From positions 117,582,318 to 117,646,317 of the forward strand of contig NC_053041.3 of assembly GCF_002575655.3 (NCBI RefSeq): DNA of 64,000 bases, written 5' to 3'. Position numbers and translations under genes: made by a program. The stretch comes from Aegilops tauschii subsp. strangulata (Eukaryota > Streptophyta > Magnoliopsida > Poales > Poaceae). Under the pieces are notes generated by a model. The model did no database searches, was not told where the DNA came from, and saw nothing but the letters and a program-made list of their open reading frames with translations. Below, one piece after another: positions 26,401 through 38,692 of the stretch (its first letter is position 1; every line of letters starts with the position of its first letter).

Positions 26401-27677
26401 GAAATTTTATCTGGCAAAATACCAGAAGATTATGACTCATGAAAACTTTCGAGTTCACACATATTATGGAAGGCATAGGTTCAACCCATCGGGGCATCGT
26501 GGAAACATATACCACAAACTTCGGAGTAAATAATACAAGCTCGAAAGTAGAGCATGGTTCACAAAACAGATGATACAATTTACCAAAGGCACTATATATC
26601 CATGGAAAGGCTCACAAGGTTATTCAATAGGAAGGACACTACCGGATAAAATCCAACAAAGGAACCGATGGTCCACAAGGGATCTGATGTGAGCATCGGT
26701 ACTCAACCAGAGGAAGAAGAATGCAAGGAGATCTGATTATAGAAACAACTGACTAACTCAAAGTTCAAATGCAAAAGAATTATGATTTCCAAATCAGGGG
26801 GTCAGAAGCAACGCTCGGATCAAGGATGGATAAGTTGAGTAGGCTTAGGGGTACAATCGATGGCAATTTGATAGGTCGAGATCTAGCTCATGTTAAAAAT
26901 GATGTCTGAGCCGGAAGGATGAATTCTAGGATCTGACTGAGGATTGCGAGCATTCGCAACCTATTGAATCAATAGACTCAAAAAGATAATGACAAGAGAT
27001 GCCAGTAAGATTACGAGAATTAAGATTAATCATAATGCAAGTAAGCAAGAATTTCAAGAGCAAAAAGGCTCCTGAAGATTTTCGGAAGATCGAATGTTAT
27101 TCTGAACACTTTTATGATATACTTGAATCAACTGGGGATGAGCGGATACTCGGTAAGTGCGAGAATTATCCGTAGGGGTATTCAGGTGACAAAGAACAGC
27201 AAGGCAGTAAGCTCAAAGGATTCTCGGAACAATAGAGAGAATTTCGGGGTATCTTGTAATAACAAGATCAACTGGGAAACATTGTATGAATGGCGAGTAT
27301 ACGTGGTTATCCATAGGAGTTTATCGATGAAAGAGAATTGCAAAAGCAATGAACACAAGTTCTTGGGTTATCAGCGGAGAGTATCTTCAGGGTCTTCACG
27401 TGCAGCAGACGATCATCAGTAATAAGGGGCTCTCTGGGTGAAAGTGATAACAAGATCCTAATGTTAGATTTAGTAAAATTCACTTAACCCGAATAGAAGA
27501 GAGATCAGAGTCCCAGAGTATAGACAAGGAGTAAAAGATCCTAATACCACCCAATGGCGACGTGGGCCCGTAAGACACACAGCCATGTTAGTAAAAGTTT
27601 TGTAATGTCTAGACTCGACTTCGGCCAAGGAGTGTGGAAAGGGGGATTCCTACAGGCAGTTGGCTCTGATACCAACT
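23477..27677 (-). other. Interior of the long-LTR element, no coding sequence
   Basis: 4.2 kb between PPT (left) and PBS (right). I read both strands and found no gag, protease, RT or integrase motif, only short random ORFs. Sequence such as minus-strand TCTCGGGACGAGATTTCT next to the PPT resembles the 3' end of chromovirus-type Gypsy elements in grasses. This suggests descent from one by decay or replacement, which is inference. Confidence 0.75.
27660..27675 (-). other. PBS of the long-LTR element (tRNA-iMet)
   Basis: The minus strand reads TTGGTATCAGAGCCAA two bases after the LTR end, complementary to the 3' end of initiator tRNA-Met. Confidence 0.88.
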
Positions 27678-30600
27678 TGTGACGCCCCCGATTTGACCGT
27701 ACACTAATCATGCACGCAAATGTGTGCGATCAAGATCAGGGACTCATGGGAAGATATCACAACACAACTCTACAACATAAATAAGTCATACAAGCATCAT
27801 AATACAAGCCAGGGGCCTCGAGGGCTCGAATACAACTGCTCGATCATAGACGAGTCAGCGGAAGCAACAATATCTGAGAACAGACATAAGTTAAACAAGC
27901 TTGCCTTAAGAAGGCTAGCACAAACTGGGATACAGATCGAACGAGGCGCAGGCCTCCTGCCTGGGACCTCCTAACTACTCCTCGAAGCCGAACTCCATGT
28001 AGAATCATCCTCGGGATCTCTAGCTCCTGGACTCCAGCATCTGGTTGCGACAATCAGGTATAGGAAGGGGAAAAGAGGGAGAAAAGCAACCGTGAGTACT
28101 CATCCAAAGTACTCGCAAGCAAGGAACTACACTACATATGCATGGATATATGTGTAAAGGGCCATATCAGTGGACTGAACTGCAGAATGCCAGAATAAGA
28201 GGGGGATAGCTAATCATGTTGAAGACTACGCTTCTGGACATCTCCATCTTGCAGCATGTAGAAGAGAGTAGATTGAAGCCCTCCAAGTAGCATCGCATAG
28301 CATAATCCTACCCGGCGATCCCCTCCTCGTCGCCCTGTTAGAGAGCGATCACCGGGTTGTATCTGGCACTTGGAAGGGTGTATTTTATTCAGTATCCAGT
28401 TCTAGTTGTCATAAGGTCAAGGTACAACTCCGGGTCGTCCTTTTACCGAGGGACACGGCTATTCGAATAGATAAACTTCCCTGCAGGGGTGCACCACATA
28501 ACCCAACACGCTCGATCCCATTTGGCCGGACACACTTTTCTGGGTCATGCCCGGCCTCGTAAGATCAACGCGTCGCAGCCCCACCTAAGCACAACAGAGC
28601 GGTCAGCACGCCGGTCTAATCCTAAGCGCGCAGGGGTCTGGGCCCATCGCCCTATGCACACCTGCACGTTGCGAACGCGGCCGCGAGCAGACCTAGCAAC
28701 CCACACGATCACGGCGGTTACGTCAAAGCGGTCCAACACGGCGCGCGCCACTCAGTCGCTGACGTCACGAAGGCTTCGCCTGATACCACGACGCCGGGAT
28801 ACCCATAACTACTCCCGCGTAGATGGCTAGTGCGTATAGACCAAATGGCCAGACTCAGATCAAATACCAAGATCTCGTTAAGCGTGTTAAGTATCCGCGA
28901 ACGCCGACCAGGGCCAGGCCCACCTCTCACCTAGGCGGTCTCAACCTGCCCTGTCGCTCCAACATAAAGTAACAGTCGGGGGCCGTCAGGAACCCAGGCC
29001 CACCTCTACCGGGATGGAGCCACCTGTCCTTTCAGCCCCCTCATCAGAATCACTTGCGGGTACTCAACGAGCCGACCCGACTTTAGTCACCACATGTGTC
29101 ATGTATATAATGTATATAGTATATACCCGTGATCACCTCCCGAAGTGATCACGGCCCAGTAGTATAGCATGGCAGACGGACAAGAGTGTAGGGCCACTGA
29201 TGGAACACTAGCATCCTATACTAAGCAGTAGGATAGCAGGTAAGGGTAACAATTGTAGTAACAAAGACAGGCTATCCATCAGGATAGGATTAACGGAAAG
29301 CAGTAACATGCTACACTACTCTAATGCAAGCAGTATAGAGAAGAATAGGCGATATCTGGTGATCAAGGGGGGGGCTTGCCTGGTTGCTCTGGCAAGTAGG
29401 AGGGGTCGTCAACTCCGTAGTCGAACTGGGCAGCAGCAGTGTCGGTCTCGTAGTCTACCGGAGAGAAGAGGGGGAAGAAACAGTAAATACAATGCAAACA
29501 TAAACATGACGATGCGTGACATGACAATGATCAGTGCGAGGTGTGTCCTAACGCGAGAGTAGGTGGTACCGGCGAAGGGGGGGAACATCCGGGAAAGTAT
29601 TCCCGATGTTTTGCGTTTTCGGACAGATGGACCGGAGGGGGAAAGTTGCGAGTTCGATAGGTTAGGGAGGTGTGGTGGACGAACGGACTGCGTATCCGGA
29701 TTCGTCTCGTCGTTCTGAGCAACTTTCATGTAGAAAGTTTTTTCATCCGAGCTACGGATTATTTTATATTAATTTATAAAGATTTAATTTATTTATAGAA
29801 TTAATAGAATTAATTTAATTAGAAAAGTAATTATGACGTCAGCGTGAGGTCAGCATGATGTCATCAGTCAACCATCTGTTGACTGGGTCAACAGACGCGT
29901 GGGTCCCGTTCGTCATAGTCCCAGGTTAACTAAACAATAGTTAGTTTTATTAATTGAATAATTAGTTTTAATTATTTAATTAAACAGATTAATTAAGTTA
30001 ATTAACTAAATTTATTAGTATTATTTTTATAACTTTATTTTTCCTTTAAAAAAAATAAGTTTCCAGGGGGGCCACTGTCAGTGGCCCTAGGGCCAAACGG
30101 GGCAGTTCGGGCGTTGGTGCCCGACAGGGCGCCCGGGAGGGGGCGCTGGCGAGGCTCGAAGCGGGGCGAGGCCGTGGTGGTGCGCGGGCGGCCGCCGGAG
30201 GCCGTGCGGGCGGCAGCCGGAGGTGGCGCTCGGCTGCGGCCCAGCGGGAGCTGCGGCAGTGGCCGCCGGGAGGCTAGGCCGGAGCCGCAGGGGGAGGCGG
30301 GCGGTGACCGAAGGTGACGGCGCGCGGGATAGGAGCGGCCAGCGGTAGGAGCGGGACGCGGCCACCACAGGAGGGCAGAGAGGGAGCACGAGGCGTGCTC
30401 ACGTTCGTTGTAGGGAAGAGGGCGGCGTGGCTCGATGGTGTCCGGCGAGGAGGAGGATGGGGACGAGCGACGTAGACGAGGAGGCGGCGCCAACGACGGC
30501 GGATGGCGGGGTGGCTCCAGCGGGGGTCGTCCGGCGTCGGCGCAGGTCGTCGGGGGCGTCGATTGCCCCCGACCGGATCCACGCAAGAGGGGGGTTGAGG

Positions 30601-31450
30601 AGGCGGGCGACGGCGGGGCAGCGCCGGGCGGCGTCGGTGAGGTGGCGGTGGTTGGCAACGGTGGTGGTCGAGGCGGAGGCGCTTCCGGGCGGCGGCGACG
30701 TCGTCCAGCGTTGGTGGCGGGGCGATGGCGACGGGGGCGACGAAGTGACGGCGTCGCGGGCGGCGACGTGGTGGTGGCGACGGGTGTCGGGGGCGACGGG
30801 GTCAAGCCCTCGATCTCGATCCAGATCGAGGGGGGGAGTGGGCGACGTGGGGGGGGGAGTGTGCGGTCTGGGTGGGGGTTAGGGTTACGGGGTCCAGGGG
30901 ATAATGGGAGTGGGCGAGGCCGGTTGGGCCGGTTGGGCCGGCCTGGCTAACAGCTGGGCCGACTGGCCCAGTGGGGGGGGGGGCTTCTCTCTTTTATTTT
31001 TGTGTTTACTTTCTTTTAAAATTTTCTTTTCTGTTCATTTACTTTCCCTATAGTTTTCAATTTATTTTAGATTCAAAAATACGAAAACAACTCCTAAATC
31101 AGTATAGCTTAATATACCACTGCCACAATTAATTATGGCACCCAAGTAAAATAGTTTAACATTTTATTAATTCTAAAAAGGCATTATCTAATTGATTAAG
31201 CCACTGTTTTAATTATTTTAGTGCCTTTAATTATTTTATAAAAATGTGGGTTCTCCCCCATTATTACTAAGGATTTATTTGTAACATTTATCACATTTTA
31301 GTTTTTATGTTTGAAAACTTTTATCGTTTGACTTTAATTCAAATTTGAATTTGAATCGGTTTCGAACTAACGCGAGATTAACAACAATAACTGAGGTGAC
31401 GTGGCATCAGTAGTAGAGGGTTACTATAGCTTAATTATCCGGGCGTCACA
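27678..31450 (-). repeat. 5' LTR of the long-LTR element
   Basis: 3773 bp, nearly identical to 19738-23476. A short extra GC-rich segment around 30190-30225 (a tandem copy of GTGCGGGCGGC...CCGGAGG) explains much of the length difference. Confidence 0.93.
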
Positions 31451-33320
31451 GTGTCAAACATCGCGAGTTGCTCAAGGATCATCATGTCTATCCCTGATAC
31501 GTTATAGTTCATCACGAAGCTCTAATAGCTTGGTGGCAGTGACTATGGAGAACCATCACTATCTCATCTGGAAGATTAACTCCCACTCGATTCAAGTGAT
31601 TGTAGTACTCTGACAATCTGAGCACATGCCCAACGATTGAGCTTTTCTCCCTTAGTTTGCAGGCTTAAGAAACTTGTCAGAGGTCTCATACCTCTTGACG
31701 TGGGCACTAGTCTGAAATCCCAATTTCAGTCTTTGGAACATCTCATATGTTCTGCGACGTTTTAAAACCGTCTTTGGTGCTACAATTTTAAACCGTTCAA
31801 CATTACGCACTGAACTATCACGTAGTCATCAAAACGTGTATGTCAGATGTTCGCAACATCCACAAACGACGCTCGAGGTTCAGCACACCGAGCGGTGCAT
31901 TAAGGACATAAGCCTTCTGTGCAGCAATGAGGACAATCCTCAGTTTACGGACCCAGTCCGCATAATTGCTACTATCAACTTTCAACTAAATTTTCTCTAG
32001 GAACATATCTTAGTAGAACTAAAGCGTAAGCTACGACATTATTTGCAAAGACCTTTTGACTATGTTCATGATAATTAAGTTCATCTGATTATTTAATGAA
32101 CTCCCACTTAGATAGACATCCCTCTAGTCATCTAAGTGATACATGATCCGAATCGACTAGGCCGTGTCCGATCATCACGTGAGATGGACTAGTCATCATC
32201 GGTGAACATCTCCATGTTGATCGTATCTACTATACGACTCATGTTCGACCTTTCGGTCTCTTGTGTTCCGAGGCCATGTCTGTACATGCTAGGCTCGTGA
32301 AGTCAACCTAAGTGTTTTGCTTGTGTTCCGAGGCCATGTCTGTACATGCTAGGCTCGTCAACACCCGTTGTATGCGAGCGTTAGAATCTATCACACCTGA
32401 TCATCATGTGGTGCTTCGAAACAACGAACCTTCGCAATGGTGCACAGTTAGGGGGAACACATCTCTTGAAATTTTAGTGAGGGATCATCTTATTTATGCT
32501 ACCATCGTTCTAAGCAAATAAGATGTAAACATGACAAACATCACATGCAAATCATAAAGTGACATGATATGGCCAATATCATCTTGCGCCTTTTGATCTC
32601 CATCTTCGAGGCGCGGCGTGATCACCTTCGTCACCGGCATGACACCATGATCTCCATCATCGTGTCTTCATGAAGTTGTCTCGCCAACTATTACTTCTAC
32701 TACTATGGCTAACGGTTAGCAATAAAGTAAAGTAATTACATGGCGTTTTTCATTGACACGCAGGTCATACAATAAATTAAGACAACTCCTATGGCTCCTG
32801 CCGGTTGTCATACTCATCGACATGCAAGTCGTGATTCCTATTACAAGAACATGATCAATCTCATACATCACATATATCATTCATCACATCCTTTTGGCCA
32901 TATCACATCACATAGCATACCCTGCAAAAACAAGTTAGACGTCCTCTAATTGTTGTTGCATGTTTTACGTGGCTGCTATGGGTTTCTAGCAAGAACGTTT
33001 CTTACCTACGCAAAAGCCACAACGGTGATATGCCAATTGCTATTTACCCTTCATAAGGACCCTTTTCATTGAATCCGATCCAACTAAAGTGGGAGAGACA
33101 GACACCCGCTAGCCACCTTACGCATCAAGTGCATGTCAGTCGGTGGAACCTGTCTCACGTAAGAGTACGTGTAAGGTCGGTCTGGGCCGCTTCATCCCAC
33201 AATGCCGCCGAATCAAGATAAGACTAATAACGGAAAGCAAATTGAACAAATCATCGCCCACAACTACTTTGTGTTCTACTCGTGCATAGAATCTACGCAT
33301 AGACCTGGCTCTGATACCAC
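31451..33320 (-). pseudogene. Inner Copia gag side, leader and PBS
   Basis: This continues the inner Copia beyond the long-LTR insertion. Going left from the PBS (33305-33320, minus-strand GTGGTATCAGAGCCAG) comes the leader, then a degraded gag region with no long ORF. A 60-bp tandem duplication (TTGTGTTCCGAGGCC at 32261 and 32321) is absent from the equivalent site of the outer Copia (near 35884). Confidence 0.78.
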
Positions 33321-35051
33321 TGTTGGGGAACGTAGCAGAAATTTAAAATTTTCTACGTATCACCAAGATCAATCTATGGAGTCATCTAGCAACGAGAGAG
33401 AGGGGAGTGCATCTACATACCCTTGTAGATCGCGCGCGGAAGCGTTCAAGAGAACGGGGTAGATGGAGTAGTACTCGTCGTGATCCAAATCACCGATGAT
33501 CCTAGCGCCGAACGGATGGCACCTCTGTGTTCAACACACGTACGAAGCGGGGATGTCTCCTCCTTCTTGATCCAGCAAGGGGGAGGAGAAGTTGATGGAG
33601 ATTCAGCAGCACGACGGCGTGGTGGTGGAAGTAGCGGGATCCCGGCAGGGCTTCGCCAAGCGCAAGCGGGGAGGAAGAGGTGTCACGGGAGGGAGGGAGG
33701 CGCCAGGGCTTGGGGTGCTGCTCCCATGCGCCTCCCCACTATATATAGGGGTGGAGGGGGCTGGTTTCTTGCCCTCCAAGTCCATTGGGGCGTTGGCAAA
33801 GGTGGGGGAAAGAAATCCCATCATTTTCCTTTCCCACCGATTGTTATCCCCCTTTTTTAGGGATCTTGATCTTATCCCTTCGGGATATGATCTTATTCCT
33901 TCTAAGGTGGGATCTTGGTGCGCCTTGACCAGGGGTGTGGGGCCTTGCCCCCACTACCCACGTTCATGTGGGTCCCCCCATGCAGGTGGGCCCCACTTCG
34001 GAACCTTCTAGAACCTTCCCGGTACAATACCGAAAAATCCCGAACATTTTCCGGTGGCCAAAATAGGACTTCCCATATATAAATCTTTACCTCCGGACCA
34101 TTCCGGAACTCCTTGTGACGTCCGGGATCTCATACGGGACTCCGAACAACTTTCGGTTAACCGCATACTAGTATCTCTACAACCCTAGCGTCACCGAACC
34201 TTAAGTGTGTAGACCCTACGGGTTCGGGAGACATGCAGACATGACCGAGACGACTCTCCGGTCAATAACCAACAGCGGGATCTGGATACCCATGTTGGCT
34301 CCCACATGTTCCACGATGATCTCATCGGATGAACCACGATGTCGAGGATTCAATCAATCCCGTATACAATTCCCTTTGTCAATCGGTACGTTACTTGCCC
34401 GAGATTCGATCGTCGGTATCCCAATACCTTGTTCAATCTCGTTCCGGCAAGTCACTTTACTCGTACCGTAATGCATGATCCCGTGACCAAACACTTGGTC
34501 ACATTGAGCTCATTATGATGATGCATTACCGAGTGGGCCCAGAGATACCTCTCCGTCATACGGAGTGACAAATCCCAGTCTCGATTCGTGCCAACCCAAC
34601 AGACACTTTCGGAGATACCTGTAGTGCACCTTTATAGCCACCCACTTACGTTGTGACATTTGGTACACCCAAAGCATTCCTACGGTATCCGGGAGTTGCA
34701 CAATCTCATGGTCTAAGGAAATGATACTTGACATTAGAAAAGCTCTAGCAAACGAACTACACGATCTTGTGCTATGCTTAGGATTGGGTCTTGTCCATCA
34801 CATCATTCTCCTAATGATGTGATCCCGTTATCAATGACATCCAATGTCCATGGTCAGGAAACCATAACCATCTATTGATCAACGAGCTAGTCAACTAGAG
34901 GCTTACTAGGGACATGTTGTGGTCTATGTATTCACACATGTATTATGGTTTCCAGTTAATACAATTATAGCATGAACAACAGACAATTATCATGAACAAG
35001 GAAATACAATAATAACCATTTTATTATTGCCTCTAGGGCATATTTCCAACA
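33321..35051 (-). repeat. Inner Copia 5' LTR
   Basis: 1731 bp. It is the mate of 14673-16405 and ends TTTCCAACA followed by the TSD ATTTC. Divergence from its mate is concentrated in the first 310 bp. Confidence 0.93.
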
Positions 35052-35056
35052 ATTTC

Positions 35057-36921
35057 TACTTTCGTGGTGTCAAACATCGCGAATAGCTCAAGGATCATCA
35101 TATCTATCCCTGATTTGTTATAGTTCATCACGAAGCTCTAGTAGCTTGCTGGCAGTGACTTTGGAGAACCATCACTATCTCATCTGGAAGATTAACTCCC
35201 ACTCGATTCAAGCGATTGTAGTACTCAGACAATCTGAGCACATGCTCAACGGTTGAGCTTTTCTCCCTTAGTTTGCAGGCTTAAGAAACTTATCAGAGGT
35301 CTCATACCTCTTGACGTGGGCACGAGCCTAAAATCCCAATTTCAGCTCTTGGAACATCTCATATGTCCGCGACGTTTCAAAATGTCTTCGGTGCCTCAAT
35401 TCTAAACCGTTCAACATTACGCACTGAACTATCACGTAGTCATCAAAACGTGTATGTCAGATGTTCGCAACATCCACAAACGACGCTCGAGGTTCAGCAC
35501 ACCGAGCGGTGCATTAAGGACATAAGCCTTCTGTGCAGCAATGAGGACAATCCTCAGTTTACGGACCCAGTCCGCATAATTGCTACTATCAACTTTCAAC
35601 TAAATTTTCTCTAGGAACATATCTTAAACAGTAGAACTAAAGCGTAAGCTATGACATAATTTGCAAAGACCTTTTGACTATGTTCATGATAATTAAGTTC
35701 ATCTAATCAAATTATTTAATGAACTCCCACTCAGATAGACATCCCTCTAGTCATCTAAGTGATACATGATCCGAGTCAACTAGGCCGTGTCCGATCATCA
35801 CGTGAGACGGACTAGTCATCATCGGTGAACATCTTCATGTTGATCGTATCTTCTATACGACTCATGTTCGACCTTTCGGTCTCTTGTGTTCCGAGGCCTT
35901 GTCTGTACATGCTAGGCTCGTCAAGTCAACCTAAGTGTTTCGCACGTGTAAATCTAGCTTACACCCGTTGTATGCGAACGTTAGAATCTATCACACCCGA
36001 TCATCACGTGGTGCTTCGAAACAACGATCCTCCGCAACGGTGCACAGTTAGGGGGAACACATTCTTGAAATTTTAGAGAGGGATCATATTATTTATGCTA
36101 CCGTCGTTCTAAGCAAATAAGATGTAAACATGACAAACATCACATGCAAATCATAAAGTGACATGATATGGCCAATATCATCTTGCGCCTTTTGATCTCC
36201 ATCTTTGAGGCGCAGCATGAACACCTTCGTCACCGGCATGACACCATGATCTCCATCATCGTGTCTTCATGAAGTTTTCTCGCCAACTATTACTTCTACT
36301 ACTATGGCTAACGGTTAGCAATAAAGTAAAGTAATTACATGGCGTTTTTCATTGACACGCAGGTCATACAATAAATTAAGACAACTCCTATGGCTCCTGC
36401 CGGTTGTCATACTCATCGACATGCAAGTCGTGATTCCTATTACAAGAACATGATCAATCTCATACATCACATATATATAATTCATCACATACTTTTGGCC
36501 ATATCACATCACATAGCATACCCTGCAAAAACAAGTTAGACGTCCTCTAATTGTTGTTGCATGTTTTACGTGGCTGCTATGGGTTTCTAGCAAGAACGTT
36601 TCTTACCTATGCAAAAGCCACAACGGTGATATGTCAATTGCTATTTACCCTTCATAAGGACCCTCTTCATCGAATCCGATCTGACTAAAGTGGGAGAGAC
36701 AGACACCCGCTAGCCACCTTACGCATCAAGTGCATGTCAGTCGGTGGAACCTGTCTCACGTAAGAGTACGTGTAAGGTTGGTCCGGGCCACTTCATCCCA
36801 CAATGCCGCCGAATCAAGATAAGACTAGTAACGGTAAGCAAATTGAACAAATCATCGCCCACAACTACTTTGTGTTCTACTCGTGCATAGAATCTACGCA
36901 TAAACCTGGCTCCGATACCAC
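35057..36921 (-). pseudogene. Outer Copia gag side, leader and PBS
   Basis: The counterpart of 31456-33320 in the outer element, with high identity throughout. The PBS region at 36906-36921 reads GTGGTATCGGAGCCAG on the minus strand, one mismatch to initiator tRNA-Met. gag is degraded and no long ORF remains. Confidence 0.78.
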
Positions 36922-38687
36922 TGTTGGGGAACGTAGCAGAAATTCAAAATTTTCTACGCATCACCAAGATCAATCTATGGATTAACTAGCAACGAGAGAG
37001 AGGGGAGTGCATCTTCATACCCTTGAAGATCGCGATGCGGAAGCGTTGCAAGAACGCGGTTGGTGGAGTCGTACACGAAGCGATTCAGATCGCGGCCGAA
37101 TCCGATCTAAGCACCGAACAACGGTGCCTCCGGGTTCAACACACATGCAGCCATGTGACGTCTCCCGTGCCTTGATCCAGCAAGGAGAGAGGGAGAGGTT
37201 GGGGAATACTCCGTCCAGCAGCAGCACAACGGCATGGTGGTGATGGAGGAGCGTGGCACTCCAGCAGGGCTTCGCCAAGCACTGCGAGAGACGAGGAGGG
37301 AGAGGGGTAGGGCTGCGCCAAGAGAGAGGGAGACTCGTGTCTATGGCAGCCCCAAAACCCCCACTATATATAGGGGAAGGGGAGGGGCTGTGCCCCCATC
37401 TAGGGTTCCCCCCCTAGGGGTGGCGGCCAGCCCTAGATTGGATGGAGGGGGCGGCCAAGAGGGGAAGAGAGGGGGGGCGCACCCTAGGTGGGCCTTAGGC
37501 CCATCTGAGCCTAGGGTTTTCCCCCTTCCCCTTTTCCATGCGCCTTGGGCCTCTTGTGGGAGGCGCACCAGGACACCTAGGGGCTGGTCCCTTCCCACAC
37601 TTGGCCCACGCAGGCCTCCGGGGTTGGTGGCCCCTCCCGGTGGACCCCCGGAACCCTCCGGTGGTCCCGGTACATTACCGGTGACGCCCGAAACTCTTCC
37701 GGTGGCCAAAACGGGACTTCCCATATATAAATCTTTACCTCCGGACCATTCCGGAACTCCTCGTGACGTCCGGGACTCCGAACAACATTCGGTAACCACG
37801 TATATCTATTCCCTATAACCCTAGCGTCATCGAACCTTAAGTGTGTAGACCCTACGGGTTCGGGAACCATGCAGCATGACCAAGACGTTCTTCGGCCAAT
37901 AACCAACAGCGGGAGCTGGATACCCATGTTGGCTCCCACATGTTCCACGATGATCTCATCGGATGAACCACGACGTCGGGGATTCAATCAATCCCGTATA
38001 CAATTCCCTTTGTCAATCGGTATGTTACTTGCCCGAGATTCGATCGTCGGTATCCCAATACCTCGTTCAATCTCGTTACCGGCAAGTCACTTTACTCGTT
38101 CCGTAATGCATGATCCCGTGACTAACTACTTAGTCACATTGAGCTCATTATGATGATGCATTACCGAGTGGGCCCAGAGATACCTCTCCGTCATACGGAG
38201 TGACAAATCCCAGTCTCGATTCGTACCAACCCAACAGACACTTTCGGAGATACCTGTAGTGTACCTTTATAGCCACCCAGTTACGTTGTGACGTTTGGTA
38301 CACCCAAAGCATTCCTACGGTATCCGGGAGTTGCACAATCTCATGGTCTAAGGAAATGACACTTGACATTAGAAAAGCTCTTAGCAAACGAACTACACGA
38401 TCTTGTGCTATGCTTAGGATTGGGTCTTGTCCATCACATCATTCTCCTAATGATGTGATCCCGTTATCAATGACATCCAATGTCCATGGTCAGGAAACCA
38501 TAACCATCTATTGATCAACGAGCTAGTCAACTAGAGGCTTACTAGGGACATGTTGTGGTCTATGTATTCACACATGTATTACGGTTTCCAGTTAATACAA
38601 TTATAGCATGAACAATAGACAATTATCATGAACAAGGAAATACAAGAATAACCATTTTATTATTGCCTCTAGGGCATATTTCCAACA
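36922..38687 (-). repeat. Outer Copia 5' LTR
   Basis: 1766 bp, the mate of 9655-11431. It ends TTTCCAACA followed by the TSD CCTTT. A minus-strand TATATATA lies near 37365. Confidence 0.93.
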
Positions 38688-38692
38688 CCTTT

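Larger units (their letters stand above)
19738..31450 (-). mobile_element. Long-LTR retrotransposon, noncoding (LARD-like), innermost element
   Basis: Two LTRs of 3739 bp (19738-23476) and 3773 bp (27678-31450) begin TGTGACGCCCCCGATTTG and end CCGGGCGTCACA. The TSD GTGTC is at 19733-19737 and 31451-31455. The PBS left of the right LTR (27660-27675) complements initiator tRNA-Met, so the element reads on the minus strand. The sequence right of the left LTR (minus-strand GTAGTGGAGGAGAAT) is the PPT. The 4.2-kb interior shows no coding domain. By eye the LTRs differ at about 3 of the first 260 bp. The superfamily is probably Gypsy, judged only from the PPT-side sequence. Confidence 0.93.
14673..35051 (-). 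mobile_element. Inner Copia retrotransposon, same family as the outer one
   Basis: The 3' LTR is 14673-16405 and the 5' LTR 33321-35051. The TSD ATTTC (14668-14672 and 35052-35056) lies in the internal region of the outer Copia. The PBS (minus-strand TGGTATCAGAGCCAG) is a perfect initiator tRNA-Met match. The element is split at 19737/31451 by a long-LTR element. Its internal sequence closely matches the outer Copia, including the same RT defect. Confidence 0.95.
9655..38687 (-). mobile_element. Outer Copia retrotransposon (Angela/WIS/BARE type)
   Basis: The 3' LTR is 9655-11431 and the 5' LTR 36922-38687, so the element reads on the minus strand. The TSD CCTTT is at 9650-9654 and 38688-38692, within the coding exon of the CACTA gene. 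The PBS complements initiator tRNA-Met (one mismatch), and the PPT lies next to GTGGGAGAC. The internal region is split at 14672/35057 by the inner Copia. The coding region is degenerate. By eye the first 255 bp of the LTRs differ at about 6 positions. Confidence 0.95.
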
